Assembly: GCF_022662375.1 (NCBI RefSeq) | Contig: NZ_JAKNQL010000018.1 | Coordinates: 1 to 64,000, forward strand | DNA from: Pseudomonas sp. CROZ-RG-20F-R04-15 | GTDB taxonomy: Bacteria > Pseudomonadota > Gammaproteobacteria > Pseudomonadales > Pseudomonadaceae | Length of the DNA: 64,000 nt | Direction: 5' to 3' | Part shown: positions 7,341 to 16,286 of the stretch, piece by piece | How the letters are laid out: each line of letters starts with the position of its first letter | How positions within the stretch are numbered: position 1 is the first letter of the stretch | The notes under the pieces: model-generated | The model's input: only the letters and a program-made list of their open reading frames with translations | Databases searched by the model: none | Told to the model about the DNA's origin: nothing | Position numbers and translations under genes: made by a program

Positions 7341-8330
7341 CTAGAGGCTGGCGACTTTCTGCCAGACCTTCGGTTTGAAGAACAAGGTTTCACCCTTCGC
7401 CAGCCCGATCAGGCTGTCGTGGTCTTTCACCACTTCGGCTTCGATCAGATCGGTCTGCCCTTCAACTTTCAGCGTCACTCGGGTAGTCGCGCCCAACGGC
7501 CGGATATCACGCACCTCTGCCGCATGGTGATCTTCCAGCTCATGCTTGGACAACGACACCTCATGCGGGCGGAACAGCACGTGATTGTCGTCGCTCAGCA
7601 GCAAGCGGTTCGAATCACCGAGGAAGTGATAAACGAAATCGCTGGCCGGGTTTTCGTAGACGTCGCCCGGTGAGCCGATCTGCTCGATCACGCCTTTGTT
7701 CATCACCACGATACGGTCGGCCACTTCCATCGCTTCTTCCTGATCGTGGGTCACGAACACCGACGTCAGGTTGATTTCTTCGTGCAGACGCGCCAACCAG
7801 CGACGCAGTTCTTTACGCACCTTGGCATCAAGGGCGCCGAACGGCTCATCCAGCAGCAGTACTTTCGGCTCGACCGCCAAGGCACGGGCCAAAGCAATTC
7901 GCTGACGCTGACCACCGGACAACTGCTCCGGATAACGATCCGACAGCCAGTCCAGCTGCACCATGTTCAACAGTTCGTGAACCTTGACCGCGATCTGGCT
8001 TTCGCTCGGGCGCTGGTTTTTCGGTTTCATGCGCAGGCCGAACGCGACGTTGTCGAACACCGTCATGTGGCGGAACAAGGCGTAGTGCTGGAACACGAAA
8101 CCGACGTTGCGATCACGCACGTCGTGGCCGGAAACGTCTTCACCGTGGAAGACGATGTTGCCCTGATCCGGGGTTTCCAGACCGGCGATGATCCGCAACA
8201 GCGTGGTCTTGCCGCAGCCCGACGGGCCGAGCAGCGCCACCAGCTCACCGCTGTGGATGTCCAGGCTGATGTTGTCCAGCGCCTTGAAGGCATTGAAATT
8301 CTTGCTGACGTTACGCACTTCGATCGACAT
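7341..8330 (-). CDS. cysA: Sulfate/thiosulfate ABC transporter ATP-binding protein
   Basis: A 329-residue ATPase subunit that drives sulfate and thiosulfate import. It has Walker A GPSGCGKTT (about 36-44), the Q-loop in VGFVFQHYALF, signature LSGGQRQRIALARAL, Walker B VLLLDEPFGALD and the switch His in SVFVTHDQEEA. A C-terminal TOBE-like domain covers about 240-329. It is last in the minus-strand set sbp-cysT-cysW-cysA, with only 3 bp between cysW and cysA. Control by CysB under sulfur limitation is expected from the family; no CysB site was proved here. Confidence 0.95.
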   Translation of the reverse strand: MSIEVRNVSKNFNAFKALDNISLDIHSGELVALLGPSGCGKTTLLRIIAGLETPDQGNIVFHGEDVSGHDVRDRNVGFVFQHYALFRHMTVFDNVAFGLRMKPKNQRPSESQIAVKVHELLNMVQLDWLSDRYPEQLSGGQRQRIALARALAVEPKVLLLDEPFGALDAKVRKELRRWLARLHEEINLTSVFVTHDQEEAMEVADRIVVMNKGVIEQIGSPGDVYENPASDFVYHFLGDSNRLLLSDDNHVLFRPHEVSLSKHELEDHHAAEVRDIRPLGATTRVTLKVEGQTDLIEAEVVKDHDSLIGLAKGETLFFKPKVWQKVASL

Positions 8331-8333
8331 GAA

Positions 8334-9206
8334 TTATTCCTCCGCGGCGCTGGCGCGCAGGCGGTTGATACGGTTTTCGCTCCACTGCTTGAGCAGCAGG
8401 ATGAAGAGCGCCAGGATCAGCAACAGGCTCGCCACGGCGAACGCGGCCACGTGGTTGTATTCGTTGTAGAGGATCTCGACGTGCAGCGGCAAGGTGTTGG
8501 TCACCCCGCGAATGTGCCCGGACACCACCGACACCGCACCGAATTCACCCATGGCCCGCGCGGTACACAGCACCACGCCATAGATCAGGCCCCACTTGAT
8601 GTTCGGCACGGTGACGTGCCAGAACATCTGCCAGCCATTGGCGCCGAGCAGGCGCGCGGCTTCCTCTTCCTGCGTGCCTTGTTCCTGCATCAGCGGGATC
8701 AGCTCACGGGCCACGAACGGCACGGTAACGAAAATCGTCGCCAGTACGATGCCCGGCAAGGCGAAGACGATCTGGATGTCGTGATCCTGCAGCCACGGCC
8801 CGAACAGGCCTTGCGCGCCGAACATCAGCACGTAGACCAGACCGGCGATCACCGGCGACACCGAGAACGGCAAGTCAATCAGGGTCACCAGCATGCTCTT
8901 GCCGCGGAACGAGTATTTGCTCACGCACCACGCCGCGCTGACGCCGAACACCAGGTTCAGCGGCACCGAAATCAGCACGGCGAACACGGTGAGTTTCAGT
9001 GCCGACAGCGCGTCCGGTTCAAAGATCGCGGTGAAAAATGCGCCGAGGCCATTCTTCAAACCCTGCGATACCACGATGAACAACGGCAGCAGCAGAAACA
9101 GGAAAAAGACCAGCCAGCCAAGGCCGATCAGGACTCTGCGCGAAGTGGCGCTGCCACGGCGTGCAGCGTTGGCCGAAGAGGCGGCCGCAATAGACGATTG
9201 GGACAT
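8334..9206 (-). CDS. cysW: Sulfate ABC transporter permease CysW
   Basis: A 290-residue inner membrane permease with six predicted hydrophobic segments and the binding-protein-dependent transport EAA loop: EEEAARLLGANGWQMFWHVTVPNIKWGL. It pairs with CysT to form the sulfate channel energised by CysA. The N-terminus has a short Ala/Ser-rich cytoplasmic extension (about 1-20). A strong AAGGAGG ribosome site precedes the ATG. The gap to cysT is 13 bp, so it is in one operon. Confidence 0.95.
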   Translation of the reverse strand: MSQSSIAAASSANAARRGSATSRRVLIGLGWLVFFLFLLLPLFIVVSQGLKNGLGAFFTAIFEPDALSALKLTVFAVLISVPLNLVFGVSAAWCVSKYSFRGKSMLVTLIDLPFSVSPVIAGLVYVLMFGAQGLFGPWLQDHDIQIVFALPGIVLATIFVTVPFVARELIPLMQEQGTQEEEAARLLGANGWQMFWHVTVPNIKWGLIYGVVLCTARAMGEFGAVSVVSGHIRGVTNTLPLHVEILYNEYNHVAAFAVASLLLILALFILLLKQWSENRINRLRASAAEE

Positions 9207-9219
9207 GGTTCGCGCCTCC

Positions 9220-10038
9220 TTATGGGGTTTCGATGCGCCGCTGCAGCAAGTTGATCAGCAGCAACAGAACGAAGGAAACCACCAGCATCAGCACGCCGAT
9301 GGCGGTAGCGCCGGTGTAATCGTATTGGTCGAGTTTGACCATGATCAGCAGCGGCAGGATCTCGGTTTTCATCGGCATGTTGCCGGCGATGAAAATCACC
9401 GAACCGTACTCGCCGACGCCCCGCGCGAACGCCAAGGCAAAACCGGTCAGCCAGGCGGGCAGCAGCGCGGGGACGAGGATATGGCGGAACACCTGCAACG
9501 GTTTCGCACCGAGGCACGCGGCAGCTTCTTCGACTTCACGGGGAATGTCGGCCAGCACCGGCTGCACAGTACGCACCACAAACGGCAGCGTGACGAAGGT
9601 CAGCGCCAAAGTGATACCGAGCGGGGTGTAGGCGATTTTGAAGCCGAGGTCAGCGGCGAATTGCCCGACCAGGCCGGCCGGCGCGTACAGCGCGGTCAAT
9701 GCGATACCGGCCACAGCGGTCGGCAGGGCGAACGGCAGATCGATCATCGCGTCGATCACCTTGCGCCCCGGAAAGGTGTAGCGCACCAGCACCCACGCCA
9801 GCAGCGTGCCGATGATGCCGTTGATGATCGCGGCACACAGCGCGGTACCGAAGCTCAGCTTCAACGCGGCCAACACCCGTGGTGCGGAAATGATCGCCCA
9901 GAACTGATCCCAGGTGAGTTGGGCGGCGTGGACGAACATCGCCGCCAGCGGGATAAGCACAATCAGGCTGAGGTACACCAAGGTGTAACCCAGCGTCAGC
10001 CCGAAGCCGGGTATGACGGGGGAGATACGACGCGACAT
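9220..10038 (-). CDS. cysT: Sulfate ABC transporter permease CysT
   Basis: A 272-residue permease with hydrophobic segments at about 14-38, 58-85, 100-120, 135-160, 185-215 and 240-265. The EAA loop reads EVEEAAACLGAKPLQVFRHILVPALLPAW. It begins MSRRISPVIPGFGLTLGYTLVYL, typical of Pseudomonas CysT (CysU of enterics). A REP pair separates it from sbp upstream, which may set different amounts of binding protein and permease mRNA. Confidence 0.95.
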   Translation of the reverse strand: MSRRISPVIPGFGLTLGYTLVYLSLIVLIPLAAMFVHAAQLTWDQFWAIISAPRVLAALKLSFGTALCAAIINGIIGTLLAWVLVRYTFPGRKVIDAMIDLPFALPTAVAGIALTALYAPAGLVGQFAADLGFKIAYTPLGITLALTFVTLPFVVRTVQPVLADIPREVEEAAACLGAKPLQVFRHILVPALLPAWLTGFALAFARGVGEYGSVIFIAGNMPMKTEILPLLIMVKLDQYDYTGATAIGVLMLVVSFVLLLLINLLQRRIETP

Positions 10039-10065
10039 AAAAGTCCTTGGTTAAAAACGCATCAA

Positions 10066-10155
10066 TGTGGGAGCGAGCCTGCTCGCGAAGAGGGAGTATC
10101 AGTCAACATCCCTGTCGCCTGAAATACCGCCTTCGCGAGCAGGCTCGCTCCCACA
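10066..10155. repeat. REP pair (REPIN) 3, inside the sulfate transport operon
   Basis: Two inverted REP cores separated by about 40 bp lie between sbp (upstream) and cysT (downstream) on the minus strand. Unlike REPINs 1, 2 and 4 it lies between codirectional genes of one transport system. An RNA hairpin here could protect the sbp part of the message. Confidence 0.9.
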
Positions 10156-10193
10156 TGTCGCATGCCTAAGCAGCAGGCTCGTTGTGGGTCAGA

Positions 10194-11207
10194 TTACTGC
10201 GCCTGATAAATCTGGTCGAACACGCCACCGTCGTTGAAGAACTTCGGTTGTGCGGTTTTCCAGCCGCCGAAGTCCTTGTCGATGGTCACCAGCTCGAGTT
10301 TCGGGAACTGCTGGGCGTACTTCGCGGCCACGTCCTTGTCACGTGGACGGTAGAAGTTCTTCGCGGCAATTTCCTGACCGGCCGGGCTGTACAGGTGCTT
10401 GAGGTAGGCTTCGGCGATCTGCTCGTTGCCTTTCTTCTCGGCGTTCTTGTCGACCACGGCCACGGGTGGCTCGGCGAGGATCGACAGCGAAGGCACGACG
10501 ATGTCGAACTTGTCGGCGCCGCCATCTTCCTTCAGGGCCAGGAACGCTTCGTTTTCCCAGGCCAGCAACACGTCACCCTGACCGTTGTTGACGAAGGTAA
10601 TGGTCGAACCGCGTGCACCGGTGTCGAGGATCGGCACGTGCTTGAACAGGGTCTGCACATATTCTTTGGCTTTGCCTTCGTCACCGCCGTTGGCTTTCAG
10701 GCCATAGGCCCATGCGGCGAGGAAGTTCCAGCGCGCACCGCCGGAGGTTTTCGGGTTTGGCGTGATCACCGAGACGTCGTTCTTGACCAGATCGCCCCAG
10801 TCCTTGATGCCTTTCGGGTTGCCCTTGCGCACCAGGAAGACGATGGTCGAGGTGTACGGTGTGCTCGCTTCCGGAAGACGCTTCTGCCAGTCGGCGGGCA
10901 GGGTCTTGCCGAGTTTGGCGATTTCGTCGATGTCACCGGCCAGGGCCAGAGTCACGACGTCGGCACGCAGACCATCGATCACCGCGCGGCCCTGCTTGCC
11001 CGAACCACCGTGGGATTGCTGGATTTTAACGGTGTCGCCGACGTGATCTTTCTGCCAGAACTTGATGAATTCAGCGTTGTAGTCCTGATACAGCTCGCGC
11101 GTCGGGTCATACGACACGTTGAGCAGTTCGTAATCCTTGGCAACGGCGGAACCGGCAAACACGGCACTGGCCAGCGCGGCCAAAGCGTAACGGCGAATCG
11201 ACGACAT
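10194..11207 (-). CDS. sbp: Periplasmic sulfate-binding protein
   Basis: A 337-residue periplasmic binding protein with signal peptide 1-23 (ending AGSAVAKDYELL). Family motifs are visible: LNVSYDPTRELYQDYNAEF at the mature N-terminus, QSHGGSGKQGRAVIDGLRADVVTLALA, and TPNPKTSGGARWNFLAAWAYG. It captures sulfate or thiosulfate for CysTWA. It is the first gene of the transport set, 155 bp upstream of cysT with a REP pair in between. A rich ribosome site lies before the ATG. Confidence 0.95.
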   Translation of the reverse strand: MSSIRRYALAALASAVFAGSAVAKDYELLNVSYDPTRELYQDYNAEFIKFWQKDHVGDTVKIQQSHGGSGKQGRAVIDGLRADVVTLALAGDIDEIAKLGKTLPADWQKRLPEASTPYTSTIVFLVRKGNPKGIKDWGDLVKNDVSVITPNPKTSGGARWNFLAAWAYGLKANGGDEGKAKEYVQTLFKHVPILDTGARGSTITFVNNGQGDVLLAWENEAFLALKEDGGADKFDIVVPSLSILAEPPVAVVDKNAEKKGNEQIAEAYLKHLYSPAGQEIAAKNFYRPRDKDVAAKYAQQFPKLELVTIDKDFGGWKTAQPKFFNDGGVFDQIYQAQ

Positions 11208-11276
11208 GGTGAAAGCTCCTGGAATTCTTGGTGGTGGCTTTTTCTTATGTATTTCGGAAATCGTGTTGCCGGTTCA

Positions 11277-11342
11277 AAGATCGCAGCCTTCAACAGCTCC
11301 TACGCACAGCCCCCTGTAGAAGCTGCCGCAGGCTGCGATCTT
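11277..11342. repeat. Imperfect inverted repeat of the GATCGCAGCCT...AGGCTGCGATC type
   Basis: AGATCGCAGCCT on the left and AGGCTGCGATCT on the right enclose partly complementary CAGCTCCTAC / GTAGAAGCTG blocks. This family is common between Pseudomonas genes. It fills the space between oscA and sbp and can act as an mRNA hairpin. Confidence 0.7.
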
Positions 11343-11525
11343 CTAGCCCGGTTGTTTACCCGGTTGCTGCAAACGGAATTTCTCTTTGCGTTCGATCTGC
11401 ACGACTTGTGCGTTGTGCACAGTGATCTCCACCGCGCCGAAACGCAGATCGCGCAGGGCGCTCTGGATTTCACGCAAGATGGTGCTTTCGTCCTGACCGT
11501 CAACGCTGCGAAGGGATGCGCTCAT
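11343..11525 (-). CDS. oscA: OscA-like sulfur-starvation protein
   Basis: A 60-residue protein of the OscA family, small proteins next to sbp in pseudomonads that are needed for use of organosulfur compounds and for chromate tolerance under sulfur limitation. The family core is visible as ESTILREIQSALRDLRFGAVEITVHNAQVVQIERKEKFRL. The start has an AAGGAG site. It lies 135 bp upstream of sbp in the same direction, the usual position. A strong palindrome is found 83 bp upstream of its start. Confidence 0.85.
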   Translation of the reverse strand: MSASLRSVDGQDESTILREIQSALRDLRFGAVEITVHNAQVVQIERKEKFRLQQPGKQPG

Positions 11526-11607
11526 GGTGCTGCTCCTTTGAATGGGATTTGCCTGGCAGTGGGCGGCACTGCGTTCGGCGTGGGAGCAATATAAGAGAGG
11601 CGCAGAT

Positions 11608-11632
11608 ATTCTTAAAAAGACTATTTAAGAAT
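11608..11632. promoter_or_regulatory. Palindrome upstream of oscA
   Basis: ATTCTTAAA and TTTAAGAAT form perfect 9-bp arms separated by 7 bp, starting 83 bp upstream of oscA in an AT-rich stretch. A CysB-type or other sulfur-responsive regulator is a plausible binder because sulfate transport genes follow, but the sequence alone does not identify it. Confidence 0.5.
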
Positions 11633-11651
11633 GTTTATATAACTGAAAAAC

Positions 11652-11733
11652 TGATCGTTCCCACGCTCCGCGTGGGAATGCCGCCGGCGGCGCTCTGCGC
11701 CGCGATTTTGGGCCGACGCAGAGCGTCCCTTTG
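11652..11733. repeat. GTTCCCACGC...GCGTGGGAA dispersed repeat
   Basis: This block contains GTTCCCACGCTCCGCGTGGGAA, a self-complementary stem, then a GC-rich stem and GACGCAGAGCGTCCC. The same modules recur at 26629-26731, so this is a dispersed intergenic repeat. It lies between oscA and the GGDEF/EAL gene. Confidence 0.75.
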
Positions 11734-11762
11734 CTGAGCGCAGGAACAAATTTGCCCCTGTC

Positions 11763-13694
11763 TTAGCCAATCAACGGAGTTCTTGCCCAATCAATCTCCT
11801 GCGCCGGACTCGGCCGCCCAAACCAATATCCTTGCCCCAGATCGCATTCCTGCTCGAGCAGAAACGCCGCCTGCTCAACCTGCTCGATACCCTCGGCATG
11901 CACCTGCATGCCCATGCTCCGGGCCAGCGCGATGATCACCCGCACGATCGCCGCGTCGTCCTCGTCCCACGGCAGCCCGGCGACGAAGCCCTGATCAATC
12001 TTCAGTTTCTGCACCGGCAAGCGCTTGAGCCGCAGCAGCGACGAATAGCCCGTACCGAAGTCATCGATAGCCAGGCGAATGCCCAACTCGCGCAAACGAT
12101 GCATCTGCTCCAGCGCCACTTCCGGATCATCCATTACCGCACTTTCAGTCACCTCCAACTCCAGATACGCCGGATCCAGCCCAGTGTCATGCAGCACCTG
12201 CGCCACCTGTTGGTACAACTCACGACGAGCGAACAACCGCGACGACACATTCACCGCAACAAACGACAGCACCACCCCGGCCTGCTGCCACTGACACATC
12301 TGCCGACACGCCTGCCGCATCACCCAGGCGTCAATTTCGGCAATCAATCCGGTGCGTTCGGCTATCGGAATGAACTCCGCCGGCGAGACCAGACCGCGCT
12401 GCGGATGCTGCCAGCGCACCAATGCTTCAACGCCGATCAGGCGACTGGTCTTCAAGTCATGCACAGGTTGGTAGTAAACCCGCAGCTCCTGCTGCTCCAG
12501 CGCGCGGCGCAGTTCGAAAGCGATTTCCACCCGTTGCTGGGCGTGGGCAGTGAGTTCTTCGGTGTACAAGGCGTAACCGTTGCGGCCGCTGCTCTTGGCT
12601 TTGAACAGCGCCGCATCGGCATTGCGCAACAGCTGCTCGGCGCTCAAAGCGTCACTGGGGAACAGGCTGATGCCGATACTGGCGTTGATGAACAGTTCAT
12701 GGCCATCGATGCAGAACGGCTCCTTCAGCGCATCGAGAATGCGTTGCGCCAGCGCGGCCGCCTGCACCAGCTGTGGACAACTTTCCGCCAGCACCGCGAA
12801 CTCATCGCCACCGAGGCGGGCCAGGGTAATGCCGGGACCGAACAGCGCCTGCAGCCGCGCCGCCACGGCCTTGAGCAAACGATCGCCGACGTTGTGACCG
12901 AGGCTGTCGTTGATCATTTTGAAATGATCCAGATCGAGCATCAGCAACGCACAGCCGCGCTTGTGAATCTGCGCCGAGGCCAGCGCCTGTTCGGCGCGAT
13001 CGCTGAACAATAGACGATTGGGCAGATCCGTCAGCGGGTCGTGGTGCGCGAGGTGTTTGAGCTCATGCTCGGAATCCTTGATCGCACTGATATCGGAGAA
13101 CACCGCCACGTAATGGCTGAGCCGGCCCTGATCATCGTGAATGACCCGAATGGTCTGCCACTGTGGATAAATCTCGCCACTTTTTCGGCGGTTCCAGATC
13201 TCGCCGCTCCATTCGCCCAGCGATTCAAGGGTGGCGAACATTGCCTGATAAAACCCGGGTGGATGATGGCCCGACTTGAACAGGCTCGGCTGCTGACCAA
13301 GCACCTCTTCACGCTGATAGCCGGTGATCTCCATGAACGCGCGGTTGACGTGCACGATCAGTCCATCACGGTTAGTCACCAACACGCCTTCACGGGTGCA
13401 ATCGAACACCGCCGCCGCCTGGCGCAAGCGCTCGCGATCAGCGTGACGCTCACGCAAACGCGCGCCAATCCCGAGGAACTCGCACAAACGCGCCCGCGCC
13501 AGGAAAATCAGCCCGGCGCTGACTGCCGCAAAGACGTAACCGTTGATCAGTTGCCATCGGGCAAGATCGACGGAGTTATCGAAGAAATTGTTTAATAAAT
13601 GATCAGTACCTTGCAGCCAGACAGCGGCAAGCACGAGATAGAGCAGCGCTGCACGCAATGCATCGCGGTAAGTGGCAGGCATTCGGCTGTCCAT
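11763..13694 (-). CDS. PAS-GGDEF-EAL c-di-GMP turnover protein
   Basis: A 643-residue inner membrane signalling protein. Two hydrophobic segments (about 14-30 and 50-68) are followed by PAS (92-205), GGDEF (215-378, intact GGDEF at 295-299) and EAL (395-640, intact EAL at 423-425 plus DDFGTGYSSL). Both catalytic motifs look complete, so it could make or degrade c-di-GMP. The position before desA matches PA0285. The start at 13694 has an AGGGA site. It is divergent from desA, so the 134-bp region between them must hold both promoters. Confidence 0.9.
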   Translation of the reverse strand: MDSRMPATYRDALRAALLYLVLAAVWLQGTDHLLNNFFDNSVDLARWQLINGYVFAAVSAGLIFLARARLCEFLGIGARLRERHADRERLRQAAAVFDCTREGVLVTNRDGLIVHVNRAFMEITGYQREEVLGQQPSLFKSGHHPPGFYQAMFATLESLGEWSGEIWNRRKSGEIYPQWQTIRVIHDDQGRLSHYVAVFSDISAIKDSEHELKHLAHHDPLTDLPNRLLFSDRAEQALASAQIHKRGCALLMLDLDHFKMINDSLGHNVGDRLLKAVAARLQALFGPGITLARLGGDEFAVLAESCPQLVQAAALAQRILDALKEPFCIDGHELFINASIGISLFPSDALSAEQLLRNADAALFKAKSSGRNGYALYTEELTAHAQQRVEIAFELRRALEQQELRVYYQPVHDLKTSRLIGVEALVRWQHPQRGLVSPAEFIPIAERTGLIAEIDAWVMRQACRQMCQWQQAGVVLSFVAVNVSSRLFARRELYQQVAQVLHDTGLDPAYLELEVTESAVMDDPEVALEQMHRLRELGIRLAIDDFGTGYSSLLRLKRLPVQKLKIDQGFVAGLPWDEDDAAIVRVIIALARSMGMQVHAEGIEQVEQAAFLLEQECDLGQGYWFGRPSPAQEIDWARTPLIG

Positions 13695-13828
13695 GTCCCT
13701 ACAAAAAGGTTGGAATTATAGGTCAAGAAACATCCAGCGACTCTTATCTGAAAGGGCGACTGGTTTTATCTGTGTGCTTGGTGATAATGCAACGGCTGTT
13801 TTTATCTTTATCGAGGGCCCTATAGCCT

Positions 13829-15013
13829 ATGTGGTACGAAGGTTTTCTTGGCTTGTCGGCCTGGTCTCTGGTCGCAGTCACCCTGCTGATGACCCACGTG
13901 ACAATTGTTGCCGTCACGGTCTATCTGCACCGCTACTCCGCCCATCGCTCGCTGGAGCTGAATGCCGGGCTGAAGCATTTCTTCCGTTTCTGGCTGTGGC
14001 TGACCACGGCACAGAACACCCGCGAGTGGACCGCCATCCACCGTAAACACCACGCCAAATGCGAAACCGAAGACGACCCGCACAGCCCGGTCATCAAGGG
14101 TTTGTCGACGGTACTGCGTACCGGTGCCGAGCTGTACCGCGCCGAAGCCCAGAACCCGGAAACCCTGCGCATCTACGGCAAGAACTGCCCCGAAGACTGG
14201 ATCGAACGCAACGTCTACAGCCGCTACCCGCTGCTGGGTGTGGCGATCATGGGCGTTATCGACCTTCTTCTGTTCGGCACCATCGGCATCACTATTTGGG
14301 CGATCCAGATGATGTGGATCCCGGTTTGGGCTGCCGGCGTCATCAACGGTCTGGGCCATGCCGTTGGCTATCGCAACTTTGAATGCCGCGACGCAGCGAC
14401 CAATCTGGTGCCTTGGGGCATCCTGATCGGCGGCGAAGAACTGCACAACAACCATCACACCTATCCTAACTCGGCCAAGCTGTCGGTGAAGAAGTGGGAA
14501 TTCGACCTCGGTTGGGCCTGGATCAAAGTCTTCAGCTTCCTGCGTCTGGCCAAGGTTCAGCGTGTGGCACCGATCGCCCACCGCGTCGAAGGCAAGGGCA
14601 GTCTGGACATGGACACCGCCATGGCCATCCTCAACAACCGCTTCCAGATCATGGCCCAGTACCGCAAATTGGTGATCGGTCCGCTGGTCAAGCAAGAGCT
14701 GGCCAAGGTCGATCACTCGGTGCGCCACCAGTTCCACCGCGCCAAGCGTCTGCTGTCGCGGGAAACCAGCCTGCTGGAAGATCGTCATCACCTGCGCATC
14801 CAGACCATGCTCGAGCACAGTCAGGCGTTGAAGGTAATTTACGAAAAACGCTTGGCCCTGCAGCAGATCTGGGTCAAGACCAGCTCAAATGGCCACGACA
14901 TGCTCGCCGCCATCAAGGAATGGATTCACGAGGCCGAGGCCAGCGGTATCCAGTCCCTGCGCGAATTCGCTGATCAGTTGAAAACCTACTCGCTGCGTCC
15001 TGCGGCGGTCTGA
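13829..15013 (+). CDS. desA: Delta-9 fatty acid desaturase, DesA type
   Basis: A 394-residue membrane desaturase that introduces a cis double bond into acyl chains of membrane lipids. The three histidine boxes are HRYSAH (34-39), HRKHH (71-75) and HNNHH (206-210), with GLGHAVGYRN near 174-183. Hydrophobic stretches at about 5-32, 50-60 and 135-175 fit the family. The C-terminal 170 residues are hydrophilic and helical, longer than in stearoyl-CoA desaturases and typical of Pseudomonas DesA. A GAGGG site lies upstream. The gene follows the GGDEF/EAL gene divergently, as PA0286 does. Confidence 0.9.
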   Translation: MWYEGFLGLSAWSLVAVTLLMTHVTIVAVTVYLHRYSAHRSLELNAGLKHFFRFWLWLTTAQNTREWTAIHRKHHAKCETEDDPHSPVIKGLSTVLRTGAELYRAEAQNPETLRIYGKNCPEDWIERNVYSRYPLLGVAIMGVIDLLLFGTIGITIWAIQMMWIPVWAAGVINGLGHAVGYRNFECRDAATNLVPWGILIGGEELHNNHHTYPNSAKLSVKKWEFDLGWAWIKVFSFLRLAKVQRVAPIAHRVEGKGSLDMDTAMAILNNRFQIMAQYRKLVIGPLVKQELAKVDHSVRHQFHRAKRLLSRETSLLEDRHHLRIQTMLEHSQALKVIYEKRLALQQIWVKTSSNGHDMLAAIKEWIHEAEASGIQSLREFADQLKTYSLRPAAV

Positions 15014-15024
15014 GACCGTTGATC

Positions 15025-15049
15025 GGTGCACCCGGCTCCCGGGTGCACC
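15025..15049 (+). terminator. Strong hairpin just past desA
   Basis: Arms of 11 bp (GGTGCACCCGG and its exact complement) with a 3-base loop start 12 bp after the desA stop. There is no T-run after the stem, so it may terminate weakly or only stabilise the 3' end. Confidence 0.5.
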
Positions 15050-15156
15050 CTTCGGAACTTCGCCAAAAATCGCCTATCTCAAAGACACTTCGCCATCCCG
15101 GCGGGCTGTACTGTGGCCGTTGTCGAATTTCGGCACGTCCTTTGAGATCTGTGCCG

Positions 15157-16146
15157 ATGGTCAATAACAACCAAAAAGACTCATCCCTCCCGCAGTGGCC
15201 CGAAGCCGCGCAAACCCTCATGGCCCTGATGCACGCCCAAGGCGAGGTCGCCCGCCTGAGCGAACGCGAACAGCTGTTCAGCTCGCTGCTGGTCAGCGTT
15301 AACGCCGTGCTTTGGGCGTTCAACTGGGAAACCCGGCAGGTGCTGTACGTCAGCCCCGCCTACGAACGGATTTTCGGTCGTTCCGCCGGCCTGCTGCTCG
15401 CCGACTACAACCAGTGGCGCGACAGCATCTACCCCGATGACCTGGAATACGCCGAACGCAGCCTCGCCGAAGTCCTGCACAGAGGCGCCGTGGAGGATCG
15501 CGAATACCGCATCATCGGCTCCGACGGCCAGGTGCGCTGGCTCAGCGACAAATGCTTCATCAACCGTCAGGACGAGCCTGGGCAACCGGTTATCATCGTC
15601 GGCATCGCCGAAGACATCACCGACAAGAAGCAGATGGAAACCGAGCTGCACCGTTTGGCGACCACCGATGTGCTGACGCAAAGCAGCAATCGCCGGCATT
15701 TTTTCGAGTGCGCCAATCGCGAGTTCGAAGAAGCGCGGCAGCAAGGTTCACCCTTGGCATTTTTGCTGCTGGATATCGATGACTTCAAAGTAATCAACGA
15801 CAGCTACGGCCACCCGGAGGGTGACAACGTGTTGCAGCGGATTGCCGAGTGCGGGCGTGGCTCGTTGCGCCGTGGTGATCTGTTTGGGCGGATTGGCGGA
15901 GAGGAGTTTGCCGCCGTGTTTCCCGGCTGCGCGCCGGACATGGCCAAGCAAGTGGCCGAGCGGTTGCAGCAGGAAATTCAGCGTTTGAGTTTCAGCCATG
16001 ACGGGCAGACGTTTGGCATCACCGTCAGCCAGGGTCTGACCAATCTGACCGATGGCGATGAAAACCTCGACAGCCTGTTCGCGCGTGCGGATGCGGCGAT
16101 GTATGAGGCCAAACGGCAGGGCAAGAACCGCATCATTTCTGCCTGA
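15157..16146 (+). CDS. PAS-domain diguanylate cyclase
   Basis: A 329-residue soluble protein with a PAS domain (about 40-160: VNAVLWAFNWETRQVLYVSPAYERIFGR to GIAEDITDKKQMETELH) and a C-terminal GGDEF domain in the GGEEF form (RIGGEEFAAVF near 250). The GGEEF variant is active in most diguanylate cyclases, so c-di-GMP synthesis is likely. I use the start at 15157; a frame open to 15019 runs through the post-desA hairpin and is unlikely to be translated. Its nearest P. aeruginosa parallel is probably PA0290. A REP pair follows. Confidence 0.85.
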   Translation: MVNNNQKDSSLPQWPEAAQTLMALMHAQGEVARLSEREQLFSSLLVSVNAVLWAFNWETRQVLYVSPAYERIFGRSAGLLLADYNQWRDSIYPDDLEYAERSLAEVLHRGAVEDREYRIIGSDGQVRWLSDKCFINRQDEPGQPVIIVGIAEDITDKKQMETELHRLATTDVLTQSSNRRHFFECANREFEEARQQGSPLAFLLLDIDDFKVINDSYGHPEGDNVLQRIAECGRGSLRRGDLFGRIGGEEFAAVFPGCAPDMAKQVAERLQQEIQRLSFSHDGQTFGITVSQGLTNLTDGDENLDSLFARADAAMYEAKRQGKNRIISA

Positions 16147-16176
16147 GCCCAATACCTCAACCCAACACATAACTAC

Positions 16177-16265
16177 TGTGGGAGCGAGCTTGCTCGCGAA
16201 GGCATTTTGTCAGTCAACATAGCGCTGAATGACACACCGCTTTCGCGAGCAAGCTCGCTCCCACA
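16177..16265. repeat. REP pair (REPIN) 4
   Basis: Inverted REP cores with the GCTTGCTCGCGAA variant lie about 40 bp apart in the convergent gap between the diguanylate cyclase gene and the HDOD regulator gene. Confidence 0.9.
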
Positions 16266-16286
16266 TGGTTTTGCTGTGTATCAATG

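Noticed and set aside
7746..9254. Plus-strand frame of 502 codons across cysA/cysW
   Set aside because: Shadow of the sulfate transporter genes; the product is rich in His, Gln and Arg, and the opposite strand has full family motifs.
15019..15156. Longer N-terminus for the PAS-GGDEF gene
   Set aside because: The segment runs through a strong hairpin after desA and lacks a ribosome site; the ATG at 15157 fits the domain start.
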